A DNA stretch of 31,200 bases from DASWHF01 sp036393295 (GTDB lineage Bacteria; Pseudomonadota; Gammaproteobacteria; Acidiferrobacterales; UBA6901): contig DASWHF010000028.1 of assembly GCA_036393295.1 (NCBI GenBank), forward strand, positions 1 to 31,200, given 5' to 3'. A model generated the notes under the pieces. It ran no database searches. It was not told the origin of the DNA and saw only the letters and a list, made by a program, of their open reading frames with translations. Below, piece after piece: positions 1-6,976 of this stretch (positions are counted from its first letter, which is position 1; the number at the start of each line of letters is the position of its first letter). The position numbers were made by a program, and so were the translations under genes.

Positions 1-47
1 CCTTTGGGGCAAAAGTCGCGGATCGACTTTTTCAACATCCTGTTAGC
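1..47 (-). repeat. Terminator-like palindrome ending the 11-mer repeat gene
   Basis: AAAAGTCG (13-20) pairs with CGACTTTT (24-31) around a short loop. The flank, read on the minus strand, is TAACAGGATGTTGAAAAAG. The same modules recur at 8105-8266 and 30330-30404. On the minus strand the hairpin follows the stop codon of the gene at 43-447 and ends in a T-run, so it could terminate that transcript. The stop TAA itself lies in the element. The left edge of the element is outside the window. Confidence 0.6.
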
Positions 48-447
48 GTCGACGATCGACGCGGCGGTGAACGCGGTCACCGCGCCGGTCCAGGCGATTG
101 TCGATGCGATCGCCGCGGCGGTCGTTCCTATTCTCTATGCGATCGCCGCGCCGGTCCAGGCGGTTCTCGATGCGATCGCCGCGCGCGTCGAGACGGTTGG
201 CCAGGCCGTCGCGGCCGGCGGCTTCTGCGCGGTCGGCGCGCCGGTCGAGGCGGTCGTCGATGCGTTCGCCGCGGTTGTCGAGGCGGTCGTCGATGCGCTC
301 GCCGCGATTGTCGAGGCGGTCATTGATGCGGTCGCCGCGGGCATCGAGACGCTGCTCGACGCGCTCGCCGCGGCCGCCGTCGTCGGCCAGCGCCGGCGTC
401 GCGACGATCAGGGCCAGTACCGCGCTTGCGGTCACAATCGATTTCAT
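43..447 (-). CDS. Secreted Arg/Asp-rich 11-residue repeat protein
   Basis: A 134-residue protein of unknown function. Residues 1-21 are a clear Sec signal peptide (MKSIVTASAVLALIVATPALA, cut after ALA), so it is probably periplasmic. The rest is about nine tandem 11-residue units with consensus LDRRGDRIDNR, coded by 33-bp DNA repeats with one shorter, degenerate unit mid-way. Hydrophobic L and I fall at fixed places between charged R, D and E, as in hendecad amphipathic helices (inference). I chose the ATG at 447 because GAGGGAGA lies just upstream and the signal peptide starts there; the frame is open much further upstream but has no such features. The stop codon lies inside a palindromic repeat. 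The opposite strand is also open, an artefact of the repeat. Confidence 0.75.
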   Translation of the reverse strand: MKSIVTASAVLALIVATPALADDGGRGERVEQRLDARGDRINDRLDNRGERIDDRLDNRGERIDDRLDRRADRAEAAGRDGLANRLDARGDRIENRLDRRGDRIENRNDRRGDRIDNRLDRRGDRVHRRVDRRR

Positions 448-532
448 GATGGTCTCCCTCGTTGGGTTGTTGGTCGATACGCTCCTGACAACGCGCCGGG
501 CCGGCGGCGGTTGACAGCGAAGCCCCGGGTTC

Positions 533-562
533 TTGTCAGCGGCCCCCGGGGTCTGATATAAG
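533..562 (+). promoter_or_regulatory. Candidate sigma-70 promoter for rlmJ
   Basis: TTGTCA at 533-538 is followed after 16 bases by GATATA (555-560), or after 18 by TATAAG (557-562). It sits about 30 bases upstream of the rlmJ GTG start. GC-rich inverted sequence (CCCCGGG and CCCCCGGGG) surrounds the -35. Prediction only. Confidence 0.4.
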
Positions 563-594
563 TCATTAATTCTTAGGAAGAAATCATCCAACCC

Positions 595-1416
595 GTGAAC
601 TACCGCCACAGCTTCCACGCCGGCAACATCGCCGATGTCTTCAAGCATGCCGTGCTCTGCCGGGTGCTGGAGGCGCTGGCCCGCAAGGACACGCCGTTCG
701 CGGTGCTCGACAGCCATGCCGGGGCCGGGGCGTACCGCCTGAAGGCCCCCGGCGAGTTCGAGCAGGGGATCGGTCAGCTGTGGCCGGAGCGTGAACACTG
801 GCCGGCGCTCGAGCGCTACTTCACGCTGATCGAGCGCGTCAACGGCCCCGGGCCGCTGCGCGATTATCCGGGCTCGCCGTTGTTCATCGCCGAGTCGCTG
901 CGCGCTCAGGACAGTGCGGTGTTGTTCGAGCGCCAGCACGAGGAATGCCGGGCCTTGCGCAGCGCGCTGCGTGGGCGCAAGCGCATCCGCATCGGCGCGG
1001 AGGACGGTTGGAGCGGCATCAAGGGCTTCGTGCCGCCGCCGGAGAATCGCGGGCTGGTGTTCGTCGATCCGCCCTACGAGCGCGCCGACGACTTCGCGCG
1101 CATCGCGCCGGCGCTGGCCCAGGCGCTGAAGCGCTGGCGCAACGGCATTTACCTGGTGTGGTATCCGATCAAGACACGCGCGCCGGTCGAGGCCCTGCAC
1201 GCGGCGCTCGCCACGTGCGGCGCGCCGGGCTACGCCGTCGAGTTCCTGACCTTGCCGACCGACGTCGAGCAGCGTTTGAACGGCAGCGGCCTCGCGCTGC
1301 TCAACCCGCCGTGGCAGCTGCGTGAAACGCTGGCCGTCATGCTGCCGCCGCTGGCCACGCGGCTGGCCGGCCGCGACGGCCGGCCGCAGCTGCGGTTTCG
1401 CGATTATCCCGGGTGA
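595..1416 (+). CDS. rlmJ: 23S rRNA (adenine(2030)-N6)-methyltransferase RlmJ
   Basis: RlmJ transfers a methyl group from SAM to N6 of A2030 in 23S rRNA. The 273-residue product is close to the E. coli length (about 280). The N-terminus MNYRHSFHAGN matches the family signature. LDSHAGAGAY near residue 38 is the SAM-binding motif I region, and DPPY at 158-161 is the catalytic amino-methyltransferase motif IV. The start is a GTG, chosen because the family signature begins there; GGAAG (576-580) is rather far upstream for a ribosome site. The gene stands alone: the repeat-protein gene diverges from it and an FNR-type promoter begins 28 bases after its stop. Confidence 0.93.
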   Translation: MNYRHSFHAGNIADVFKHAVLCRVLEALARKDTPFAVLDSHAGAGAYRLKAPGEFEQGIGQLWPEREHWPALERYFTLIERVNGPGPLRDYPGSPLFIAESLRAQDSAVLFERQHEECRALRSALRGRKRIRIGAEDGWSGIKGFVPPPENRGLVFVDPPYERADDFARIAPALAQALKRWRNGIYLVWYPIKTRAPVEALHAALATCGAPGYAVEFLTLPTDVEQRLNGSGLALLNPPWQLRETLAVMLPPLATRLAGRDGRPQLRFRDYPG

Positions 1417-1443
1417 AAATATTCGCGTGCCGCGGCGGGATCG

Positions 1444-1491
1444 TTGATCTGGATCAATGTCGCGCCGGCGCAATGGGCTACGCTGTAGTCA
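1444..1491 (+). promoter_or_regulatory. FNR/Anr box with correctly spaced -10 (class II anaerobic promoter)
   Basis: TTGATCTGGATCAA at 1444-1457 is an exact match to the FNR/Anr consensus TTGAT-N4-ATCAA. A -10-like TACGCT follows at 1479-1484, predicting a start near 1491 and placing the box centre at about -41.5, the standard class II activating position. It reads rightwards, away from rlmJ, into the foldable segment at 1490-1638 and then the FadL-family gene. The box is seen directly; the -10 is weak and regulation is inferred. Confidence 0.6.
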
Positions 1492-1638
1492 TCATCCGCA
1501 GTCGGGGATGATGCCGACAGAGGTTGTCCAAGGGGCAGGACGGGGAAGATGCCCTCGGCACCCCCGGTTCCTGAGCTCGCACGGGACCCCCATCGTACGG
1601 GTCGACGCAGCGAGCCCGAGGCCCCTTGGCTCTGTCGG
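1490..1638 (+). ncRNA. Candidate structured RNA (sRNA or leader) behind the FNR promoter
   Basis: A hairpin CATCATCC/GGATGATG (1490-1497 with 1506-1513) abuts a long rod. In the rod 1514-1522 pairs with 1630-1638, 1528-1535 with 1622-1629, 1553-1558 with 1616-1621, 1575-1580 with 1610-1615, and 1585-1589 with 1599-1603. The 3' side pairs continuously over 29 nt; the 5' side carries bulges of 5, 17 and 16 nt. The predicted transcription start falls at the first hairpin. I see no matching 6S, 4.5S, tmRNA or RNase P signature and no T-run after it, so it may be a long mRNA leader. No convincing ORF lies in it. The rest of the gap (1639-1909) holds only the next promoter and small hairpins. Confidence 0.35.
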
Positions 1639-1679
1639 TCGCTTTCGTCCGCGCCCCGCTCGCCCCGCCCGCGCGCTCC

Positions 1680-1688
1680 TGGCATAAT
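1680..1688 (+). promoter_or_regulatory. Extended -10 promoter upstream of the FadL-family gene
   Basis: TGGCATAAT matches the TGn extended -10 with no recognisable -35. The same form precedes purT (TGGTATGAT, 4480-4488) and the S24 gene (TGTGATAAT, 19413-19421). It would give a leader of about 215 nt before the ATG at 1910, containing a small hairpin around 1757-1771. Confidence 0.4.
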
Positions 1689-1909
1689 GCGCGCCCCGAC
1701 CCCGAGTCGGAACGGACGCCCCTCGGCGCGCTGGCGCCGTCACGAACCCCGGCTGACGTTCTTCGAACGTTGTCGTCGCCGGTTTACGCAGGGCGTCCGC
1801 CGCTCAATTCAAGCAACTTCCGTTGGGTTTTCCCGCGAACGCTTGTGTTGTTCCCCGCGCATCAAGAAGGCGCGGCGGGGCGATTTTGTCCACGAAAGCG
1901 AGTGCCAGA

Positions 1910-3172
1910 ATGAAACGCATTGAGATCTTCCGACGCAGCGCCCTGGCGCTGACCGTGGTCGCGGCCGCGCCGGCCCAGGCCGTGAACGGCTTCCAGATGA
2001 TCGGCTTCGGCGAGCACCAGGTCGCCCTCGGCGGCGCGGTGACCGCCAACCCGGCCAGCGCCATGACCGCGCTCACCAATCCGGCCGGGCTGACGCGGGT
2101 CGGCGAGCGCGCCGATTTCTCCCTGGAGGCCTTCATGCCCGACGTCTCGCTGGACGCGGGCGCGAGCGCCTTCGGCGCCGGTCGGCGGGTCGACAGCTCC
2201 GGCGACTTCTACGGCATCCCCTCGATCGGCTGGGTCGGGCGCACCGGCAATGAGCGGCTGTTCTTCGGTGGCGGCATGTACGCGACCGCCGGTCTCGGCG
2301 CCGATTACGGCACGGTAAGGCTGAACGGCGGCGGGACCACGTTCAACGGCTACAGCAATGTCGGCATCTTCCGCATTTCGCCGGCCATCGGCCATACGCT
2401 GAGCCCGCGCCTGTCCTGGGGGGTGGCGGTCAATCTCAATATGCTGCAGCTCGGTTTCAGCGAGACCCTGAGCAACGCCGGGCCGAACGACTTCAAGTTC
2501 GATCTCGGCCGCGCCGGCCAGGCGATCGGCGTCGGCGCGACGCTCGGCATTCTCTACGATCTCGTCCCGCAGCGGCTCACGCTCGGCGCGTCCTATACCA
2601 CGGCCAGCAACTTCGGCGACACCACCTTCCGGCTCGACGACGGCGATATCACGCTCGGCGGCGTGGCGCAGCCGGCCGGCGATTACGACGCCGCCTTCGA
2701 CTTCCCGCAGCAGGCCGCGATCGGCCTGGCCTGGCGTACCGCCGGCGGGCTGACGCTGAGCGCCGACGTCAAATGGATCGCCTACAGCGACACACTCGCG
2801 GACTTCCATATCACCGGGCCGGCCGGCAGTTACAACCTGGCACCGGGCTGGGAGGACGTCACGGTCTACGCCATCGGCTTGAGCTATGCGGCCACCCCGC
2901 GCCTGACCCTGATGGCCGGTTACAACCACTCGAACGCGCCGGTCGAAGCGGACCACGTGTTCGCCAACCTGGTGTTCCCGGCGATCGTCACCCGGCACTA
3001 CACCGCCGGCATCGATTACCACTTGGGCGAGAATTGGGGTCTTGGCGGTGCCGTGATGATCGTCCCGGAGGACGAGCTGACCGGCGTCACCGATCTCGGC
3101 GGGGCCGACTCGGGGCTCACTCTGCGCAACGGGATACTGAGTTTGGGGATGAATATCAGTTATCGGTTCTGA
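1910..3172 (+). CDS. FadL/OmpP1/TodX-family outer-membrane transporter
   Basis: A 420-residue outer-membrane beta-barrel of the family that moves long-chain fatty acids or hydrophobic aromatics across the outer membrane. Residues 1-24 form a signal peptide cut after PAQA. The mature N-terminus NGFQMIGFGEHQVALGGA, followed by NPAS and NPAGL near residue 60, is the family's hatch-domain signature. The C-terminus NISYRF ends in Phe, as barrel proteins do. I chose the ATG at 1910 because the signal peptide starts there; an in-frame upstream start at 1823 would add unrelated residues. The ribosome site is weak. FNR-type and extended -10 promoters lie upstream. The substrate cannot be told from sequence. 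Confidence 0.88.
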   Translation: MKRIEIFRRSALALTVVAAAPAQAVNGFQMIGFGEHQVALGGAVTANPASAMTALTNPAGLTRVGERADFSLEAFMPDVSLDAGASAFGAGRRVDSSGDFYGIPSIGWVGRTGNERLFFGGGMYATAGLGADYGTVRLNGGGTTFNGYSNVGIFRISPAIGHTLSPRLSWGVAVNLNMLQLGFSETLSNAGPNDFKFDLGRAGQAIGVGATLGILYDLVPQRLTLGASYTTASNFGDTTFRLDDGDITLGGVAQPAGDYDAAFDFPQQAAIGLAWRTAGGLTLSADVKWIAYSDTLADFHITGPAGSYNLAPGWEDVTVYAIGLSYAATPRLTLMAGYNHSNAPVEADHVFANLVFPAIVTRHYTAGIDYHLGENWGLGGAVMIVPEDELTGVTDLGGADSGLTLRNGILSLGMNISYRF

Positions 3173-3177
3173 AAATA

Positions 3178-3258
3178 CAGTAGCAAGTGGCAAGTTTCAA
3201 GTAGCAAGGAAAACCACCAGGGCGTTACCGTCTTGCTACTTGCTACTTGCTACTTGCC
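3178..3258. repeat. Inverted array of 7-bp repeats (AGTNGCA), copy 1
   Basis: The left arm (3178-3208) is tandem heptamers AGTAGCA, AGTGGCA, AGTTTCA, AGTAGCA. The right arm (3232-3258) is the reverse complement, TGCTACT units. A 23-base spacer separates them. It lies between two convergent genes and could fold as a bidirectional terminator. The right arm supplies the last codons and stop of the minus-strand gene at 3243-3656. Confidence 0.85.
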
Positions 3259-3656
3259 TCTAATTCCGCCTCGATCCGCCGCAGCGGCACCACCCGCCCC
3301 CGTCCGATGCCCTCGCAGCGCTTCGCCTCCTTCAGCCAGGCGCGTTCCGAGCCGACCAGCTCCGGCCACCACGGGTAGGTGCGACACTGTTTGGGTCGCA
3401 CCGGGTAAATGGCGCAGCGCTTCCCCTCATCCAGAAACGGGCAGCGGCCGTCACGCTTGAGGCGGATGCCGCGACCGCCGTCGTCGCCGAGCCGCTCCAG
3501 ATAGCGCCGCCGGAAGCGCGCGCGGTCGAGTCCCAGAAATGCCTGGATCGCCGCCTGCTCATCGGCGCCGATCTCGACGCAGTGGTCCATCCCGCCGGTG
3601 CAGCAGGCGCCGCAGCCGGTGCAGTGGAAGCGTAGGGGAGTCGTTTTGTAGAACAT
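3243..3656 (-). CDS. YkgJ-family CxxCxxCC metal-cluster-binding protein
   Basis: A 137-residue cytoplasmic protein of the YkgJ (putative zinc- or iron-chelating) family. The N-terminal CTGCGACC matches CxxCxxCC, and CAIYPVRPKQCRTYPWW is the second conserved cysteine region (compare C-x-IY-x-x-RPxxC-R in the family). Function in vivo is not established. I take the ATG at 3656; a TTG at 3665 lies in the neighbouring repeat. The final residues ASSK and the stop TAG are written by the heptamer array. Heptamer arrays therefore bracket the gene on both sides. Confidence 0.85.
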   Translation of the reverse strand: MFYKTTPLRFHCTGCGACCTGGMDHCVEIGADEQAAIQAFLGLDRARFRRRYLERLGDDGGRGIRLKRDGRCPFLDEGKRCAIYPVRPKQCRTYPWWPELVGSERAWLKEAKRCEGIGRGRVVPLRRIEAELEASSK

Positions 3657-3742
3657 CAGTAGCAAGTTTCAAGTAGCAAGTGGCAAGAAGGTAGCACCAA
3701 CCCGGTGTTCCTTGCTACTTGAAACTTGCTACTTGCCACTCG
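3657..3742. repeat. Inverted array of 7-bp repeats, copy 2
   Basis: The left arm (3657-3687) holds AGTAGCA, AGTTTCA, AGTAGCA and AGTGGCA; the right arm (3711-3742) is the reverse complement with the same units. The spacer is 23 bases, as in copy 1, but of different sequence. The array starts directly at the ATG of the YkgJ-family gene and supplies the stop codon of the next minus-strand gene. Confidence 0.85.
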
Positions 3743-4274
3743 AATTCCAGAACGCCGCCAACGGCGATGGCGTTTCCGCCGTCCCGACGTCCATCGTAAG
3801 TTGCCGCTCCCGTATATGATTCAAGGCCGTGCTCACCCGTTCGAACTGCTGAGACAGGCTCCAGTAGACCCGGGCCCGATTGGGATTGAACTCGCGGTCG
3901 GCGCAGTGCCAGTAGGCGCTGCGGCCGTGCGACTGGTAGTAGCGCAGCTGGCCGCGCGCGGCGAGCCGCTCGCGGAACAGGCCGCTCATGAACAGCGCGT
4001 ACTCGCCGATATGGCGCGCCACCAGTGCCTCGCGGCCGGCGTCGGACTGGGCGTCGTCCCAGCCCTGGGCGCGCCGCCATTCGATCATCAGGCCGACCAG
4101 GCTGTCGATCGGCCGGCCGTCGTCGTCGCGGATCAGGTACATCGCCGGGGTGCAGGCGAAGCGCGCGAGCATCTCGCTCACGTAATCGACCGTGGCCGGC
4201 TCCGCCAGCCCCTGGGCGTGAAAGCCGTGCTGCAGCTGACGGCGGAAGAACTGATAGAGACTCGGAACCAGCAT
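3729..4274 (-). CDS. Conserved-looking protein of unknown function
   Basis: A 181-residue soluble protein that I do not recognise. It is rich in Arg, Gln, Trp and Tyr, looks mostly helical, and has no signal peptide, membrane segment or metal cluster. Visible stretches are LYQFFRRQLQHGF near the N-terminus and YYQSHGRSAYWHCADREF mid-protein. I chose the ATG at 4274 because AGGGGG lies 7 bases upstream on the coding strand; an in-frame ATG at 4307 would add 11 residues. The last residues SSGK and the stop TAG fall within the heptamer array. It precedes the YkgJ-family gene on the same strand, about 70 bases away. Confidence 0.65.
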   Translation of the reverse strand: MLVPSLYQFFRRQLQHGFHAQGLAEPATVDYVSEMLARFACTPAMYLIRDDDGRPIDSLVGLMIEWRRAQGWDDAQSDAGREALVARHIGEYALFMSGLFRERLAARGQLRYYQSHGRSAYWHCADREFNPNRARVYWSLSQQFERVSTALNHIRERQLTMDVGTAETPSPLAAFWNSSGK

Positions 4275-4479
4275 ATCCAAACCCCCTGCTTGCGACGCGC
4301 GATCCATCCGTCGAGGCCGTCGGCGGACGTCCGGATATTCTGACCACGCCGGCCCCGACTCGGCAAGATCATCCGGACCGGAATCGGCCGCCGACAGCCG
4401 GCGGCGAATCCCGCCCGTTTACATAAAATATAGACGCCGCCGCCCGGGTCTGCCGTGGATCACGCCCCCGGCAGGCCCA

Positions 4480-4488
4480 TGGTATGAT
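4480..4488 (+). promoter_or_regulatory. Extended -10 promoter of purT
   Basis: TGGTATGAT is a TGn extended -10 about 28 bases before the purT ATG, followed by GCGCC as at 1680. No -35 is obvious. The 241-base space 4275-4515 between the divergent genes holds this and an AT-rich patch (4418-4436) that may promote the leftward gene. Confidence 0.5.
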
Positions 4489-4515
4489 GCGCCTCCGCCA
4501 CCGACGTCGACCGCC

Positions 4516-5724
4516 ATGACCACACTCGGCACACCCCTCACTCCCACTGCCACGCGCATCATGCTGCTCGGCAGCGGCGAGCTCGGCAAGGAGGTTGCGC
4601 TCGCCGCCCAGCGCCTGGGCGTCGAGGTCGTCGCGGTCGATCGCTATGCCAACGCCCCGGCCCATCAGGTCGCGCACCGCGCGCATGTCATCGACATGAC
4701 CGACGGCGAGGCGCTGCGCCGGCTGGTCGAGCAGGAGCGGCCGCAGATCATCGTGCCGGAGATCGAGGCGATCGCCACCGACATGCTGGTGAAGATCGAG
4801 GCCGAGGGCCTGGCCGAGGTGATTCCGACCGCGCGCGCCGCCCAGCTCACCATGAACCGCGAGGGCATCCGCCGGCTGGCCGCCGAGGAACTCGATCTGC
4901 CGACATCGAGCTACGCCTTCGCCTCCAGCCTCGAGGAGCTCACGACGGCGGTCGAGGGCGGCATCGGCTACCCCTGCATCGTCAAGCCGGTGATGTCCTC
5001 CTCCGGCAAGGGCCAGTCGCGGGTGGAGAGTTTCGATCAGCTCGCCGCCGCCTGGGACTACGCCGGCGCCGGCGGCCGGGTGCGGACGACGCGCGTCATC
5101 GTCGAGGGCGTGGTCGAGTTCGAGTACGAGATCACGCTGCTCACGGTGCGCGCGCGCGGCGAGGACGGCGCGATCGTCACCGAGTTCTGCGATCCGATCG
5201 GCCACGTGCAGGTCAAGGGCGATTACGTCGAGAGCTGGCAGCCGCAGCCCATGAGCGAGCGCGCCCAGGCCAAGGCCCAGGACATCGCCGCGCGCGTCAC
5301 CGGCGCGCTCGGCGGGCGCGGCATCTTCGGCGTCGAGCTGTTCGTCAAGGGCGACGACGTGTGGTTCTCGGAAGTGAGCCCCCGGCCGCACGACACCGGC
5401 ATGGTCACCATGGCGACCCAGGCGCAGAACGAGTTCGAGCTGCACGTGCGCGCCATTCTCGGCCTGCCGGTCGGCACGCGCATGCGCCGCGCCGGCGCCA
5501 GCGCCGTCATCTACGGCGGCATCGAGACCGAGGGCGTGGTCTTCGAGGGTGTCGACGAGGCGCTGCGCGTGCCGGAGACCAGCCTGCGCCTGTTCGGCAA
5601 GCCGGTCGCCTACCAACGCCGCCGCATGGGCGTGGCGCTGGCGGCGGCCGACAATATCGACTTGGCCCGCAAACGCGCCAAGGAGTGCGCGGCCAAGGTA
5701 CGGGTTCGTACCGCGAAATTGTAG
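4516..5724 (+). CDS. purT: Formate-dependent phosphoribosylglycinamide formyltransferase PurT
   Basis: PurT makes formyl-GAR from GAR, formate and ATP, the folate-independent third step of purine synthesis. The 402-residue protein has the ATP-grasp layout: N-terminal MLLGSGELGKEV (about residues 16-27), EIEAIAT near 82, the ATP-grasp stretch KPVMSSSGKGQS near 158, and FSEVSPRPHDTGMVT near 290 with the metal-binding Glu. Length fits the family (392 in E. coli). It stands alone behind its own promoter. The last codons and the stop TAG lie in the arm of a 78-bp palindrome. Confidence 0.96.
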   Translation: MTTLGTPLTPTATRIMLLGSGELGKEVALAAQRLGVEVVAVDRYANAPAHQVAHRAHVIDMTDGEALRRLVEQERPQIIVPEIEAIATDMLVKIEAEGLAEVIPTARAAQLTMNREGIRRLAAEELDLPTSSYAFASSLEELTTAVEGGIGYPCIVKPVMSSSGKGQSRVESFDQLAAAWDYAGAGGRVRTTRVIVEGVVEFEYEITLLTVRARGEDGAIVTEFCDPIGHVQVKGDYVESWQPQPMSERAQAKAQDIAARVTGALGGRGIFGVELFVKGDDVWFSEVSPRPHDTGMVTMATQAQNEFELHVRAILGLPVGTRMRRAGASAVIYGGIETEGVVFEGVDEALRVPETSLRLFGKPVAYQRRRMGVALAAADNIDLARKRAKECAAKVRVRTAKL

Positions 5725-5793
5725 GCGGGGCATCCTGCCCCGCTTTGCATGACTTGCCCTAGGAGGCGGGGCTAGAAGCCCCGCCTACAATTT
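5716..5793. repeat. Double-hairpin palindrome (GCGGGGC family), copy 1
   Basis: The outer arms AAATTGTAGGCGGGGC (5716-5731) and GCCCCGCCTACAATTT (5778-5793) are perfectly complementary. Within each half is a smaller hairpin: GCGGGGC-ATCCT-GCCCCGC and GGCGGGGC-TAGAA-GCCCCGCC. The right end runs into a T-run, so it resembles a rightward terminator for purT. A diverged copy lies at 20349-20445. Confidence 0.85.
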
Positions 5794-5832
5794 TTAATTT
5801 CGCTGCGCCTTTGCATCGCTGCGTTGGATTTT

Positions 5833-6759
5833 TCATACCGCCGTTTCAGGCGCCGCCGCGCGCGCCCGGCGGCGGGCGGCGTTGGTGACGACCACCACGC
5901 CCGCCAGGATCACGCTCATGCCCAACAGCTGGCGGCCGTCGAGCGTCTCGTTCAGCAGCCAGGCGCCGAGCAGCACGGCGATCGCCGGATTGATGTAGGC
6001 GTAGGTGCCGAGCTGGGCCGGGGTGACCTCGTGCATCAGCCAGGCGTAGGCGGCGAAGGCCAGGCAGGAGCCGAAGACGATCAGGTAGGCGAGCGCCAGC
6101 ACCCCGGCGGGATCCCAGCTCCAGCGCGCGGTCTCGCCGCCGATCAGGCCGACCGCGGTCAGCGCCGCGCCGCCGATCAGCATCTGCATCGCCGCCGCCA
6201 TCAGCGTCGGCGTGCGCGGTTTGCGCCGCCGCCCGTAGATCGTGCCGGCCGCCCAGGACAGGCTGGCGAGCGCGATCGCCAACTGGCCCGCGAGCTCGCC
6301 TCCGGCGAAACGCGCGCCGTGCGGCGCGAGCAGCAGCACGACGCCGATAAAACCCAGCGCGAGGCCGAGCACGGTGGCGCGCGACAGCGGCTCGCCCTGC
6401 GACCCGAGCGTGCCGAGCAGGGCGATCCACAGCGCCACGCTCGCCACGATCAGCGCCGCGATGTTCGACGCCACCCATTGCTCTCCCCACACCACCAGCC
6501 CGTTGCCGCCGGCGACCAACGCCAGGCCGACGACCGCGTGCGTCAGCCATTCGCGGCGCGAATCGGGAAACGCCTGACCGCGCAGCCGCGCATAGCCGGC
6601 GAGCAGCAGGCCGGCGATCATGAAGCGCAGACCGGCGAACAGCGCGGGCGGCAGCGCCTGCACGCCGATGCGGATGGCGAGGTAGGTCGATCCCCAGACC
6701 AGATAGATCGTGGCGAAGGCGATCGCCGCCTTCAGCCGCCAGCGGGCGTCATGCTCCAT
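5833..6759 (-). CDS. EamA-family (drug/metabolite) exporter, YedA-like
   Basis: A 308-residue inner-membrane protein with about ten hydrophobic segments in two EamA repeats. IYLVWGSTYLAIRIGVQALPP at residues 18-38 is the characteristic first helix of YedA/RhaT-type members, and TYAYINPAIAVLLGAWLLNE marks the start of the last part of the second repeat. The family exports metabolites or drugs; the substrate is unknown. The start at 6759 has AAGGAA ten bases upstream. A 120-bp MITE begins 18 bases upstream of the start, so the native promoter has been displaced or replaced. Confidence 0.88.
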   Translation of the reverse strand: MEHDARWRLKAAIAFATIYLVWGSTYLAIRIGVQALPPALFAGLRFMIAGLLLAGYARLRGQAFPDSRREWLTHAVVGLALVAGGNGLVVWGEQWVASNIAALIVASVALWIALLGTLGSQGEPLSRATVLGLALGFIGVVLLLAPHGARFAGGELAGQLAIALASLSWAAGTIYGRRRKPRTPTLMAAAMQMLIGGAALTAVGLIGGETARWSWDPAGVLALAYLIVFGSCLAFAAYAWLMHEVTPAQLGTYAYINPAIAVLLGAWLLNETLDGRQLLGMSVILAGVVVVTNAARRRARAAAPETAV

Positions 6760-6777
6760 CGGCGCGCGGTTCCTTAA

Positions 6778-6897
6778 GAGTGCCTAACAAAATGACCTCG
6801 CATTCAACGCCGAACCGTAGGGTGCGCCCTGCGCACCGGAATATTAAGCGGTGCGTGGGACGCACCCTACACCGGTTTCTCATTTTGTTAGGCGCTC
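6778..6897. mobile_element. 120-bp MITE, copy 1, with TAA target duplication
   Basis: The terminal inverted repeats are GAGTGCCTAACAAAATGA and, at the right end, TCATTTTGTTAGGCGCTC (one mismatch). TAA flanks both ends directly (6775-6777 and 6898-6900). The core is a palindrome, GTAGGGTGCG to CGCACCCTAC. It has no coding capacity. A second copy at 30210-30329 has the same length and orientation and differs at four bases. The GAG terminus and 3-bp TNA duplication resemble the IS1031 group of the IS5 family (inference). No parent transposase is in the window. Confidence 0.85.
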
Positions 6898-6900
6898 TAA

Positions 6901-6960
6901 GGCACAAAGACGCAAACGGCCGCCGAGAGATTCTCGTTGTCACCCTTTGCGCCTTTGTAT
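6901..6960. repeat. Inverted short-repeat element (ACAAAGACGCAAA type)
   Basis: Left: GGCACAAAGACGCAAA from 6901. Right: TTTGCGCCTTTGT, ending near 6958. About 30 bases separate them. It begins at the MITE's right flank, so the MITE apparently landed at its edge. It lies in the space between the lipoprotein operon's end and the exporter's start. Confidence 0.55.
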
Positions 6961-6976
6961 TGAACTCTTGGGCGAC

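Noticed and set aside
43..447. Tandem 33-bp units as a possible CRISPR array
   Set aside because: The units are contiguous, imperfect, in frame, and have no unique spacers; they code a repeat protein.
4..561. Rightward ORF of 185 residues with Ala/Val repeats (DAIAAAV...), resembling a membrane protein
   Set aside because: It is the antisense shadow of the 33-bp repeats; the leftward frame has a signal peptide, a ribosome site and a sensible start.
1457..1923. Short rightward ORFs in the 1417-1909 gap
   Set aside because: Compositional bias only (Arg/Pro/Ala-rich), no ribosome sites, and they cross the predicted RNA stems and promoter.
5824..6777. Rightward ORF of 317 residues opposite the exporter
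   Set aside because: It is a shadow of a membrane-protein gene, rich in Arg/Gln/His with no recognisable domain.
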